A stretch of DNA of 55,716 bases, from assembly GCA_030426085.1 (NCBI GenBank), contig JAUHYW010000074.1, positions 1-55,716 on the forward strand, written 5' to 3'. This stretch comes from a bacterium (GTDB taxonomy: Bacteria > Myxococcota_A > Bradymonadia > UBA7976 > UBA1532). The position numbers and the translations under genes are program-made. The notes beneath the pieces were generated by a model, which was not told the DNA's origin, did no database searches, and saw only the letters and a list, made by a program, of their open reading frames with translations. Every line of letters starts with the position of its first letter. Position 1 is the first letter of the stretch. This document shows, piece after piece, positions 36,510 to 45,131 of the stretch.

Positions 36510-37544
36510 GTGGTCCGCCCCATCCACCACCGCTATCGCGACCCGCTGGCCCTGATCTGGCTGGGCGTCGCCCGCCGCATCGGCTGGCGGATCGAGCGCT
36601 CGCCCGAGGTCTACGCCTCGTGGGACGGCGACCGCACGCTCACCCTCGCCGAGCCGGACGACCTCGACCCCGACGACAACCCGGGGCAGATGATCCTGCA
36701 CGAGATCTGCCACGCGCTGGTGCAGGGCCCCGCCGGGCAGCGGCGGCTCGACTGGGGCCTGAGCAACTTCGACGACCGCGACCTGCTCGCCGAGCACGCC
36801 TGCCACCGGCTGCAAGCGGCGCTGGCCGACACCGTGGGGCTGCGCGGCTTCTTCGCGGTGACGACCGACTGGCGCCCGTACTGGGACGCGCTGCCGGCCG
36901 ACCCGCTGGCCCCGGGGGACGATCCGGCCATCGCGCCGGCCCGCGCCGCGTGGCCCGCCGCCACCACCGGGCCGTGGTCGGCGGCCATCGCCGACGGCCT
37001 CGCCGCCACCGCCGCCCTGGCCGGGGCGGTGGCCGACTTCGCCCGCCCGTCCGACCTGTGGAGCCGCCGCGCCGCCGAGCAGCACCCGCTGGGCGGTGGA
37101 TTCGGGCCGGCCGACGCGACCTGCGGCGGCTGCGCATGGCGCTTCGCGGGCGGACCCGGCCGCCCGGTCGATCGCTGCCGCCGCCACCGCTCGGGGGTCT
37201 CGCTCGCGCCCCGGGTCGACCCCGGCTGGCGGGCCTGCGCCGCGTGGCAGGCCCCGCTGACCGCCGACGACTGCCTGAGCTGCGGCGCCTGCTGCCGCCA
37301 CGGCTTCGATCTGGTGCAGGTCGGCCCCCGGGAGCCGCTCGTCGCCGCCCGGCCCGATCTGGTCGTGCGGGACGGCTTCGGGCACCACGTCCCCCGCCCC
37401 GACGGCCGCTGCGCCGCGCTCGATCCCGCCGACGACCGATGGCCGTGCGCGGTCTACCCCCTGCGCCCGCGGGCGTGCCGCGAGTTCGAGGTGGGCGGTG
37501 ACGCCTGCCTCGAAGCCCGCCGCCGGGTGGGCCTCAGCCGCTGA
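36510..37544 (+). CDS. fusion of HExxH domain with YkgJ-type Cys cluster
   Basis: This 344-residue protein joins two parts. The N-terminal half (about 1-130) carries MILHEICHALVQG, an HExxH zinc-peptidase-like motif, with a second acidic/His segment LLAEHACHRL. The C-terminal part (about 255-340) is a YkgJ-type zinc/iron-chelating domain: CLSCGACCRHGFD, then DGRCAALD, WPCAVYPLRPRACREFE and GDAC. A middle Cys pair (CGGCAW) may also bind metal. I used the GTG at 36510; a TTG at 36471 is the other choice. It starts 42 bp after the pseudokinase gene on the same strand. Function is unknown. The pairing suggests a metal-dependent maturation or peptidase role. Confidence 0.7.
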   Translation: MVRPIHHRYRDPLALIWLGVARRIGWRIERSPEVYASWDGDRTLTLAEPDDLDPDDNPGQMILHEICHALVQGPAGQRRLDWGLSNFDDRDLLAEHACHRLQAALADTVGLRGFFAVTTDWRPYWDALPADPLAPGDDPAIAPARAAWPAATTGPWSAAIADGLAATAALAGAVADFARPSDLWSRRAAEQHPLGGGFGPADATCGGCAWRFAGGPGRPVDRCRRHRSGVSLAPRVDPGWRACAAWQAPLTADDCLSCGACCRHGFDLVQVGPREPLVAARPDLVVRDGFGHHVPRPDGRCAALDPADDRWPCAVYPLRPRACREFEVGGDACLEARRRVGLSR

Positions 37545-37547
37545 AGG

Positions 37548-38354
37548 TCACGGCGCGGTGCGCGCCGGCTGAATGTGCTCGAGCAGCCGGGCCAGATCGT
37601 CGACGAGCGCTCGCGGCGGGCGCCGCTCGGCCCGGTCGACGAGGCGCTTGACGAACGCCTCGCGGGAGCCGAAGCGAGCGCCGGTCGGGTCGAACGTATC
37701 CCGCAGCGCATGCAGCAGCGCCTTGCCGTCGACCCGGGTCCACGGCGGCCCATCGCGTCGAAAGTCCTCCCGCATCGCGTCGACCGCGTCGGTGACGACG
37801 AACTCTTCGAGGCGGGTCTCCACCTCGGCTGCGAAGACGTTGAGCGCGGTCTCGACCGCGCCGATGGTGCCACCGCGGTCATCGGGCCGGCCCTCTCCGG
37901 CCCGCGGATGCAGCCGATGGCGCCCGACATAGCGCGCCACCACGCCCCGGGCGACGTCGGTCCAGAGCCGCCGTCGGGCCAGCTCGTGGCGTGTGGCTTC
38001 GTATTCGGGTCCGGTGACATCCACGAGCGGGCAGACGAGCGCCGCGTCGAGCAGGTAGCTCTCGATGCAGTGCCGACCGAGGGGGAACGGGCGGATCACC
38101 TTGCGCCGCTGCTGCTCGACGACGCTACGGGGCAGGAAGTCCCGGTCGCGGATGGCCCGAACCGGCCGGGGCGCGTCGGCGTACAGCCGGAGCAACGGCC
38201 CCAGATCACCCACCGAGCCCGCAGGCCGGATCTCGACCCGTGCCGCGATGGGGTGACTGCCGAGCAGCGCGTTGCGCGCCGCTTCGAGCAGGCGTACATC
38301 GGCCCCTCTGGCCCTTCCCTCGCAGAAGATCACCGGATCGGTGAGGATCGACAT
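37548..38354 (-). CDS. DUF4435/TOPRIM protein, putative AriB-like effector
   Basis: The 268-residue protein opens with VIFCEGRARGADVRLLE, a TOPRIM-type motif with Glu12, and has RAIRDRDFLP with Asp70 and Asp72, the usual TOPRIM DxD. This arrangement fits DUF4435 proteins, which act as nucleases in defence modules such as PARIS, where AriB cleaves tRNA after release from AriA. The start codon overlaps the stop of the upstream ATPase gene by one base (TGATG), so they are translated together. The C-terminal half is helical and of unknown type. Its stop is 3 bp from the convergent YkgJ-fusion gene. Confidence 0.65.
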   Translation of the reverse strand: MSILTDPVIFCEGRARGADVRLLEAARNALLGSHPIAARVEIRPAGSVGDLGPLLRLYADAPRPVRAIRDRDFLPRSVVEQQRRKVIRPFPLGRHCIESYLLDAALVCPLVDVTGPEYEATRHELARRRLWTDVARGVVARYVGRHRLHPRAGEGRPDDRGGTIGAVETALNVFAAEVETRLEEFVVTDAVDAMREDFRRDGPPWTRVDGKALLHALRDTFDPTGARFGSREAFVKRLVDRAERRPPRALVDDLARLLEHIQPARTAP

Positions 38355-39412
38355 CAGCCGTCCAGCGCCCCGAGCACGACGACCGCGTCCGGGTCGACGT
38401 AGCGCAGGATGGTGTCGCTGTGGGTCGTCACGATGAACTGCGTGTCGCCCTCGGCACCGAGCTTGCAGAAATGCAGCAGGTTGCGCTGCCAGCGGGGGTG
38501 CAGGTGCAGCTCGACCTCGTCGATGAGCACCACCGAGCGCCGGGGGCCGAAGGCGGTGAGGCTGGCGGCCAGCCGCAGCATCATGCGCTCGCCGCTGCTC
38601 GCGCCAGCGAGGTAGTAGCTCCGGCCGGTCGAGGTGTCGCGCAGCCGCAGGTCGTAGCCGTCGGGGAACGGCTCCATGTCGTCGATGACCGCCGGCCGGG
38701 CGAGGCGGGCGAAGAGTTCGCGCAGCCGGGTCCAACCGCTCTTGCCCTTCTTCTCGGGGTCCCAGCGCACGTCGAGGCGGGCTTGAAGCTCGATCCAGGG
38801 GAGGATGTCGCCGGTCGCCGCCCAGTCGGCGAGCTGCTCGGCGCTGGCCGGCCGGGCGAGGTCGGCGTGGGTCTCGATCGCCCGCCGCTGGTCGAGGTAG
38901 AGCAGGCCGCCGATGCGGTCGAGGATCGCGGCGTCGACGACGCGGCGGTCGACGGCCCGCCGGGCCATGCTTCGGGCCCGAAAAACGTACCAGGATCGCG
39001 GTGGTGCCGAGGCGTGCAGGCCCTTCCCGCCGACCGTGCGCGGCCAGGTGAGCTGCAATCGGCACTCGCCATCGAGGTCGGTCGGCCAGTCGTCGATGCG
39101 CGCCAGCTCTCGGTAGGCGGCCAGCTCGTCGGGCGCGTCGAGTCGAAGCGCGACCTCGATGTCGATCGGCCGGTTGGCGTCGAGGCGCAACCGGGGATCG
39201 TCGTCGTCGAGCCCCGGGCGCAGGGCCGGCTCGATGCTGTCCTCGGCGACCGCATCGACGAGGTGCAGCGCGTCGAGCAGCGTGGTCTTGCCCGAGCGGT
39301 TGGGTCCGACGATGACCGTCAGCGGGCGCACCTCACCGTCGGCGTCGGTGAAGTCGACCGTCTGATCTTCGATGCCGCGGAAGTTGCGGACCGTCAGGCG
39401 CCGGATCTTCAT
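38354..39412 (-). CDS. AAA/ABC-type ATPase, putative AriA-like sensor
   Basis: The 352-residue protein is an SMC/OLD-like ATPase of the AAA_15/AAA_21 type. It begins MKIRRLTVRNFRGIED, and Walker A is GPNRSGKTT (36-44). The ABC signature is ASSGERMML (271-279), Walker B VVLIDE (294-299) with ELHLHP, and the switch His is in TTHSD (331). An insert between about 120 and 250 separates the two halves. It forms an operon with the DUF4435 gene. This ATPase/TOPRIM pairing matches PARIS and, more loosely, Gabija and OLD-type systems. Residues 141-147 (WYVFRAR) are encoded by a 17-mer that also occurs at 31078. Confidence 0.75.
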   Translation of the reverse strand: MKIRRLTVRNFRGIEDQTVDFTDADGEVRPLTVIVGPNRSGKTTLLDALHLVDAVAEDSIEPALRPGLDDDDPRLRLDANRPIDIEVALRLDAPDELAAYRELARIDDWPTDLDGECRLQLTWPRTVGGKGLHASAPPRSWYVFRARSMARRAVDRRVVDAAILDRIGGLLYLDQRRAIETHADLARPASAEQLADWAATGDILPWIELQARLDVRWDPEKKGKSGWTRLRELFARLARPAVIDDMEPFPDGYDLRLRDTSTGRSYYLAGASSGERMMLRLAASLTAFGPRRSVVLIDEVELHLHPRWQRNLLHFCKLGAEGDTQFIVTTHSDTILRYVDPDAVVVLGALDG

Positions 39413-39491
39413 CCCGGTCGTTCTAGCAGAGGCCACGCCCGCCGGCCACCGCGACCCCCGCCGACCGCCGGGCGTCTCTCCCCGGCCCGGG

Positions 39492-39520
39492 TTGCGCCCC
39501 CGGGTGGAACGGTGTACGAA
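39492..39520 (+). promoter_or_regulatory. candidate promoter of the lpd-lipA cluster
   Basis: TTGCGC (39492-39497), a 17-nt spacer and TACGAA (39515-39520) precede the lpd ATG by 55 bp. The match is modest, but it lies in the only sizeable gap before five closely spaced plus-strand genes. Confidence 0.35.
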
Positions 39521-39575
39521 ACGGCGACTCAGGTTCCGCGCGCACGGATCCACACGACAGCAGAGGTGAAGCGGC

Positions 39576-40979
39576 ATGGCGGCGACGTACGACGTGGTCA
39601 TCATCGGCAGCGGTCCCGGCGGCTACGTGGCCGCGGTCCGCGCCGGGCAGCTCGGCCTGAAGACGGCCATCGTCGAGAAGGACGCCCGGCTGGGCGGCAC
39701 CTGCCTGCTGCGGGGCTGCATCCCGACCAAGAGCATGCTCAAGTCGGCCGAGGTGGCCGACATGGCGCGGCACGCCGAGGCCTTCGGCATCACCGTCGGC
39801 GAGGTGGCGGTCGACATGCCGGCGGTGCTCAAGCGCAAGGACAAGGTCGTCAAGAGCAACGCCGGCGGCGTGTCGTACCTGATGAAGAAGAACAAGGTCG
39901 ACGTGCACCGCGGCTGGGGTTCGCTGGCCGGCCCGGGCAAGGTCCGGGTGAAGGGCGACGACGGCGAGCAGATCCTCGAGACGAAGAACGTCATCCTGGC
40001 CACCGGCTCCGACCCCCGGGTGCTGCCCGGCTTCGAGATCGACGGCGAGCGGGTGATGACCAGCGACGAGCTGCTCGAGCTGTCCGAGATCCCCAAGCAC
40101 CTGCTGGTGCTCGGCGCCGGCGCGGTGGGGGTCGAGTTCGCCAGCGTCTTCAAGAGCTTCGGCAGCGAGGTGACCGTCGTCGAGCTGATGGATCGGCTGG
40201 TGCCGGTCGAGGACGAAGAGGTCTCCAAGGAGTTCGGGAAGATCTTCAAGCGGCGGGGCATCAAGGTGCACACCGGCACCAAGCTCGTCGACCTCGAGCG
40301 CACCGAGGACGGCGTGCGCGGGCGGCTCGAGCCGGTCGACGGGGGCCAGGCGCAGTCGGTGAGCGCGAGCCACTTCCTGCTGGCGGTGGGGCGCAAGCCG
40401 CTGACCGACGGCATCGGGCTCGAAGATACGCAGGTCGAGGTCGAGCGGGGCTTCGTGCACGTCGACGGGCACTTCCGCACCGCCGAGCCGAACGTCTACG
40501 CCATCGGGGACATCGTCGCCGGCACCCCGCTGCTGGCCCACGCGGCGAGCGCCGAGGGGGTCACCGCGGTCGAGCACATCGCCGGGCTGAACCCGCCCCC
40601 GATCGACTACCGCGAGGTGCCGGGCTGCACCTACTCCCAGCCCGAGGTGGGCAGCATCGGCCTCACCGAGAAGGCGGCCCGCGAGGCGGGGCACGAGGTG
40701 GTGGTCGGCAAGTTCCCGTTCAGCGCCAACGGCAAGGCCAAGGTCGTCGACGACACCAGCGGCTTCGTCAAGATCGTCGCCGAGGCGCAGTACAACCAGA
40801 TCCTGGGGGTGCACATCATCGGGCCCCACGCGACCGACCTCATCGCCGAGGCCGGGCCGCTGATCAAGCTCGAGTACACCGTCGAAGAGCTGGCGAAGAC
40901 GATCCACGCCCACCCCACCCTCTCCGAGGCGATCCACGAGGCGGCGCACGCCACCTTGGGGCACGCCCTGCACATGTGA
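39576..40979 (+). CDS. lpdA: dihydrolipoyl dehydrogenase (E3)
   Basis: This 467-residue flavoprotein reoxidises dihydrolipoyl groups of 2-oxoacid dehydrogenase complexes and passes electrons to NAD. The FAD motif is IIGSGPGGYVAAVRAGQLG. The redox disulfide is GGTCLLRGCIPTK (Cys43, Cys48). The NAD-binding motif is LVLGAGAVGVEFASVFKSFG. The C-terminal dimerisation region ends with the catalytic His-Glu pair in HAHPTLSEAIHEA. The length is typical. AGAGGTG precedes the ATG. It begins a cluster with E1-beta, E2, lipB and lipA, so it probably serves that complex. Confidence 0.97.
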   Translation: MAATYDVVIIGSGPGGYVAAVRAGQLGLKTAIVEKDARLGGTCLLRGCIPTKSMLKSAEVADMARHAEAFGITVGEVAVDMPAVLKRKDKVVKSNAGGVSYLMKKNKVDVHRGWGSLAGPGKVRVKGDDGEQILETKNVILATGSDPRVLPGFEIDGERVMTSDELLELSEIPKHLLVLGAGAVGVEFASVFKSFGSEVTVVELMDRLVPVEDEEVSKEFGKIFKRRGIKVHTGTKLVDLERTEDGVRGRLEPVDGGQAQSVSASHFLLAVGRKPLTDGIGLEDTQVEVERGFVHVDGHFRTAEPNVYAIGDIVAGTPLLAHAASAEGVTAVEHIAGLNPPPIDYREVPGCTYSQPEVGSIGLTEKAAREAGHEVVVGKFPFSANGKAKVVDDTSGFVKIVAEAQYNQILGVHIIGPHATDLIAEAGPLIKLEYTVEELAKTIHAHPTLSEAIHEAAHATLGHALHM

Positions 40980-40989
40980 GCGGCGGCCC

Positions 40990-41973
40990 TTGGCGACCGG
41001 AAACACCTATATCGAAGCGGTCCGCGAGGCCCTGCTCGAAGAGATGAAGGCCGACGAGCGGGTCTTCCTGCTCGGGGAGGACATCGCCACCTACGGGGGC
41101 GCGTTCAAGGTCACCGCCGGCTTCCTCGACGAATTCGGGGCCGAGCGGGTGGTCGACACCCCCATCGCCGAGGCGGGCATCGTCGGCGCGGCCATCGGCG
41201 CGGCGCTGATGGGGCTGCGGCCGGTGGCCGAGATCCAGTTCCTGGACTTCTTGTCGTGCGGCTTCGACCAGCTCACCAACTTCGCCGCCAAGGCCCACTA
41301 TCGCTGGGGGGCTGCGATCCCGATCGTGATCCGGGGCCCGGGCGGCGGCGGCGTGGGCGGGGGGCCGTTCCACAGCCAGAGCGTCGAGATGTATTTCGTC
41401 AAGACGCCGGGCATCAAGGTGGTGGCCCCGTCGACGGCGGCCGACGCCAAGCTGCTGCTCAAGGCGGCCATCCGCGATCCGAACCCGGTGCTGTTCATCG
41501 AGCACAAGGCGCTGTACCGGGCGCCGGCGCTGCGCGAGGCCCTGCCGGGGCCCGACGCGGTGGGCGTGATCGGCGAAGCGGCCGTCCGACGGGAGGGCGA
41601 CGATCTGGCGATCCTCAGCTACGGGGCGATGGTGCACAAGTCGCTCGAGGCGGCCGCCGCGCTCGCCGCCGACGGCATCGAGGCCCGGGTGGTCGACCTG
41701 CGCACCTTGCAGCCGCTGGACGACGAGGCCATCGTCGAGGCGGTGCGACGGTGTGGCAAGGTCCTGATCGTACACGAGGACACCCGCACCGGCGGCATCG
41801 CCGGCGAGATCACCGCCCGCATCAACGAGCGGGCGTTCGAGTGGCTCGACGGGCCGGTGACCCGGGTGACCGCGCAGGACACCCCGGTGCCGTACAACAA
41901 GGGCCTGGAGGCGGCGTTCTTCCCCCAGGTCGAAGACATCGAGGCGGCCGCCCGGCGGCTCGCCGCATACTGA
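40990..41973 (+). CDS. 2-oxoacid dehydrogenase E1 component, beta subunit
   Basis: The 327-residue protein matches the transketolase-like beta subunit of heterotetrameric E1 (pyruvate or branched-chain type): LLGEDIATYGGAFKVTAGF, then DTPIAEAGIVGAAIGAALMG, and a C-terminal domain with LRTLQPLDDEAIVEAV. It works only with an alpha subunit that holds the thiamine diphosphate signature, and no alpha gene is adjacent. The frame begins with TTG at 40990, 10 bp after the lpd stop. No ATG or GTG is suitably placed in this frame. The substrate (pyruvate or branched-chain 2-oxoacids) is not decided by the sequence. Confidence 0.93.
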   Translation: MATGNTYIEAVREALLEEMKADERVFLLGEDIATYGGAFKVTAGFLDEFGAERVVDTPIAEAGIVGAAIGAALMGLRPVAEIQFLDFLSCGFDQLTNFAAKAHYRWGAAIPIVIRGPGGGGVGGGPFHSQSVEMYFVKTPGIKVVAPSTAADAKLLLKAAIRDPNPVLFIEHKALYRAPALREALPGPDAVGVIGEAAVRREGDDLAILSYGAMVHKSLEAAAALAADGIEARVVDLRTLQPLDDEAIVEAVRRCGKVLIVHEDTRTGGIAGEITARINERAFEWLDGPVTRVTAQDTPVPYNKGLEAAFFPQVEDIEAAARRLAAY

Positions 41974-42010
41974 GGACCAGCGCCGGGCCGGCCCGGAGAC
42001 GAGGAGCACC

Positions 42011-43426
42011 ATGGCCGTTGATGTGATCATGCCGCAGATGGGCGAGTCGGTCGCCGAGGGCACCATCGTCCGCTGGCTCAAGCAGGTCGGCGACAGCGTC
42101 GACCGGGACGAGCCCATCTTCGAGATCACCACCGACAAGGTCGACGCCGAGATCCCGGCGCCCGAGGCGGGGGTGCTGCTCGAGATCAAGGTCGAGGCCG
42201 GCGAGACGGTCGAGGTGGGCACCCCGGTGGCGGTCATCGGCGCCGAGGGCGAGTCGGCCGGCGGCGGGCCGTCGGCGGCGAAGCCGGACAACGAGCGGGA
42301 CGACGACGACGAGGGCGCCCGGGGCGACGCGGGCGGCGGCGATGAGGGCGGCGACGACGGCGATCAGGCCGCCGGGGCCCGGGCCTCGGGCGAGGCGCCG
42401 GGCGACAAGCCGCGCAGCGAGATGACCGCCGCCGAGCTGCGCCGGACCCGGTCGACCCCGGTCGTGCGCAAGATCGCCGACGAGCACGGGATCGACATCG
42501 GCGACATCGACGGCACCGGCCTCGATGGGCGGGTCACCAAGAAGGACATCCTGGCCTACATCGACTCGGGCGCCGCCGAGCAGGCCGCCGCGAAGAAGGC
42601 CGACGAGAAGGGCGCCGAGCCGGCCCGGGTCACCCCGCCGGCCCCCCGGTCGCAGCAGGCCGCCGGCGCCGCCGAGGGCAAGGTCAGCCTCGGGGCCCCG
42701 ATGGTGCCGGTCCGCATGCGGGACAACGACTCGTGGGAGCCGATGTCGCGCATGCGCAAGACCATCAGCGACCGCATGATCGAGTCGAAGCAGTACAGCG
42801 CGCACGTGCACACCTGCTTCGAGGTGGACTACGGCAAGGTCGACGCCCTGCGGCGGGCGCACAAGAAGGCGTTCGCCGATCGGGGCGCCAAGCTGACCTT
42901 CACCACCTTCCTGGCCCGGGCGACGGTCAAGGCCCTCCAAGCCCACCCGATCGTCAACGCGAGCCACGACGGGGAGAACATCGTCTACCGGGGCGACATC
43001 AACCTCGGCATCGCGGTGGCCATCGACAACGGCCTCATCGTGCCGGTGGTGCACGGGGCCGACGAGCTGTCGATGCTCGGCCTCTCGAAGAAGATCGCCG
43101 ACCTCGGCGAGCGGGCCCGCACGAAGAAGCTCAAGCCGGACGAGGTGGGCGGGCTGACGTTCTCGATCACCAACCCCGGCATCTTCGGCAGCCAGTGGGG
43201 CACCCCGATCATCCCCCAGCCGACGGTGGCCATCCTCGGGGTCGGCACCATCGAGAAGCGGGCCAAGGTCGTCTCGCTGCCCGGCGGGGGCGACGCCATC
43301 GTGCCCAAGCTGTGCGGCTACCTGACCCTGGGCTTCGACCACCGCATCATCGATGGTGCGGTGGCCGACCAGTTCATGGTCACGCTCAAGGGCATCCTCG
43401 AGTCGTTCGACGATTCGGCGATGTGA
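42011..43426 (+). CDS. 2-oxoacid dehydrogenase E2 acyltransferase
   Basis: The 471-residue protein transfers acyl groups from E1 to CoA via a lipoyl arm. A lipoyl domain is at 1-78, with the modified Lys43 in TTDKVDAE. An acidic Gly/Asp linker (about 85-135) follows. The peripheral subunit-binding domain is at about 148-185 (STPVVRKIADEHGIDI, DGRVTKKDIL). The catalytic domain (about 235-471) ends with the active-site DHRIIDG (His444, Asp448). Only one lipoyl domain is present. GAGGAGC precedes the ATG. The lipB gene follows with a 1-bp overlap, so the enzyme and its lipoylation machinery are made together. Confidence 0.95.
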   Translation: MAVDVIMPQMGESVAEGTIVRWLKQVGDSVDRDEPIFEITTDKVDAEIPAPEAGVLLEIKVEAGETVEVGTPVAVIGAEGESAGGGPSAAKPDNERDDDDEGARGDAGGGDEGGDDGDQAAGARASGEAPGDKPRSEMTAAELRRTRSTPVVRKIADEHGIDIGDIDGTGLDGRVTKKDILAYIDSGAAEQAAAKKADEKGAEPARVTPPAPRSQQAAGAAEGKVSLGAPMVPVRMRDNDSWEPMSRMRKTISDRMIESKQYSAHVHTCFEVDYGKVDALRRAHKKAFADRGAKLTFTTFLARATVKALQAHPIVNASHDGENIVYRGDINLGIAVAIDNGLIVPVVHGADELSMLGLSKKIADLGERARTKKLKPDEVGGLTFSITNPGIFGSQWGTPIIPQPTVAILGVGTIEKRAKVVSLPGGGDAIVPKLCGYLTLGFDHRIIDGAVADQFMVTLKGILESFDDSAM

Positions 43427-44151
43427 TGGGGCGTCCGCTGCGCGCAATCCGGCTGGGGCGCATGCCCTATCGCGAGGCCTGGGCCCGGCAGCGGGCCCTC
43501 GCCGAGCAGCGCAAGGCGGGCCTCGTCGACGATACGCTGCTCTGCGTCGAGCACGACCCGGTGGTCACCCTCGGCCGCAACGGCGGGCGGGAGAGCCTGC
43601 TGCTGACGCCCGCGGGTTACGCCGCCCGGGGCATCGAGCTGGTCGAGAGCGACCGCGGGGGCGACGCGACCTACCACGGGCCGGGGCAGGCGGTGGTCTA
43701 CGCCATCCTCGACCTCAAGCCCGACTGCAAAGATCTGCGCAAGTACGTGCGCCGGCTCGAGCAGGCCATGATCGACACCTGCGCCGACTTCGGGGTCGAG
43801 GCGACCCGCTTCGAAGGCGAGCCGGGGGTCTGGCTGCGCGACCCGTGGCGCAAGATCGGAGCGATCGGGGCCCGGGTGAGCCGGTGGGTGACCCACCACG
43901 GCCTCGCGTTCAACGTGCAGCCCGACTTCGCGCACTTCGCGACGATCGTGCCCTGCGGCATCGCCGACAAGGGCGTCACCAGCCTCGCCCGCGAGCTGGG
44001 CCGGCCGGTGCCCCTCGACGACGTGTGGGATCGGATCGCGGCGCACATCGCCGCGCAGTTCGGCCGGGCGCTGGTCGCGCCGCGGACCCCGGCGGCCGAT
44101 CTCGGCATCCCCCTGCCTTCGGCCCCAGCGGCCCGGGAGGCGGCGCCATGA
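43426..44151 (+). CDS. lipB: octanoyltransferase LipB
   Basis: LipB moves octanoyl groups from acyl carrier protein to the lipoyl Lys of E2 and other lipoyl domains. The 241-residue protein has the family motif RGGDATYHGPGQ (77-88) and the catalytic Lys143 (WRKIGAIGARV) and Cys177 (IVPCGI). The ATG overlaps the E2 TGA by one base (TGATG). The last 25 residues are Ala/Pro-rich and run into the lipA start with a 4-bp overlap. The order E2-lipB-lipA recalls the dlaT-lipB-lipA neighbourhood known from mycobacteria. Confidence 0.97.
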   Translation: MGRPLRAIRLGRMPYREAWARQRALAEQRKAGLVDDTLLCVEHDPVVTLGRNGGRESLLLTPAGYAARGIELVESDRGGDATYHGPGQAVVYAILDLKPDCKDLRKYVRRLEQAMIDTCADFGVEATRFEGEPGVWLRDPWRKIGAIGARVSRWVTHHGLAFNVQPDFAHFATIVPCGIADKGVTSLARELGRPVPLDDVWDRIAAHIAAQFGRALVAPRTPAADLGIPLPSAPAAREAAP

Positions 44152-45083
44152 GCGACCTGATCCAGATCACCGACCCCGACGCGCCCGCCGCGCGCCCCGT
44201 CCGGCTGACGGCGCCCCCCCGCACCCGCAAGCGGGAGCCGGGCCCCCGCCCCGACTGGCTGCGGGTGCGCTACAGCCGGGGCGAGGCCTTCGACGAGGTG
44301 CGCCGGCTCAAGGACGGCCTCGACCTGGTCACCGTCTGCGAAGAGGCCCGCTGCCCCAACATCGACGAGTGCTGGAGCGCGGGCACGGCGACCTTCATGC
44401 TCATGGGCGACATCTGCACCCGCCGCTGCGGCTTCTGCGCGGTGGCCAAGGGCGCGCCCCGCCCGCTCGACGCCGACGAGCCGGCCCACACCGCCGAGGC
44501 CATCCGCCGGCTGGGCGTGCGCCACGCGGTCATCACCAGCGTCAACCGCGACGAGCTGCCCGACGGCGGCGCAGGCCACTTCGCGGCGACCGTGCGCGCC
44601 ATCCGGGCCGCCTCGCCCGAGACCCGCATCGAGCTGCTCGTGCCCGACTTTCTCGGCGACGCCGCCGCGCTCGACGCCGTGCTCGACGCCGGCCCCGACA
44701 TCGTGGCCCACAACACCGAGACCGTGCCCCGGCTCTACCGCCGGGTGCGGCCGCAGGCCATCTACCAGCGCTCGCTCGACGTGCTCGACCACATCGGCCG
44801 CCGGGACGGTGTGATCAGCAAGACCGGCCTGATGCTCGGCCTCGGCGAGACCGACGCCGAGGTGGAGGACGTGATGTGGCGGCTGCGCGACGTGGGCTGC
44901 GAGATCCTGTCGCTGGGCCAGTACCTCTCGCCGACCACCCGCCACCTGCCGGTGGAGCGGTGGGTCGACCCCGACACCTTCGCCCGGCTGGCCGAGGTGG
45001 GCCGGGCGATGGGCTTCCGCCACGTCGAGTCGGGGCCGATGGTGCGCTCGAGCTACATGGCGCACCGGGCGCTCGATCTGTAG
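44148..45083 (+). CDS. lipA: lipoyl synthase LipA
   Basis: LipA is a radical-SAM enzyme that inserts two sulfur atoms into the octanoyl chain. The 311-residue protein has both clusters: the auxiliary CEEARCPNIDEC (Cys64, 69, 75) and the SAM-binding CTRRCGFC (Cys90, 94, 97). The C-terminal RSSY that supplies the Ser ligand to the auxiliary cluster is at 300-303. The N-terminal 35 residues are variable and basic. The ATG overlaps the lipB stop (ATGA). It closes the cluster, so one transcript supplies E3, E1-beta, E2 and both lipoylation enzymes. Confidence 0.98.
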   Translation: MSDLIQITDPDAPAARPVRLTAPPRTRKREPGPRPDWLRVRYSRGEAFDEVRRLKDGLDLVTVCEEARCPNIDECWSAGTATFMLMGDICTRRCGFCAVAKGAPRPLDADEPAHTAEAIRRLGVRHAVITSVNRDELPDGGAGHFAATVRAIRAASPETRIELLVPDFLGDAAALDAVLDAGPDIVAHNTETVPRLYRRVRPQAIYQRSLDVLDHIGRRDGVISKTGLMLGLGETDAEVEDVMWRLRDVGCEILSLGQYLSPTTRHLPVERWVDPDTFARLAEVGRAMGFRHVESGPMVRSSYMAHRALDL

Positions 45084-45131
45084 GGGCGGTGTGATCCGAG
45101 ACCGCCGAGAGACGCCGAAGGAGGGCCGCCG

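Noticed and set aside
42556-43308. Minus-strand frames inside the E2 gene
   Set aside because: The E2 frame has lipoyl, subunit-binding and catalytic motifs throughout, leaving no room for a second gene.
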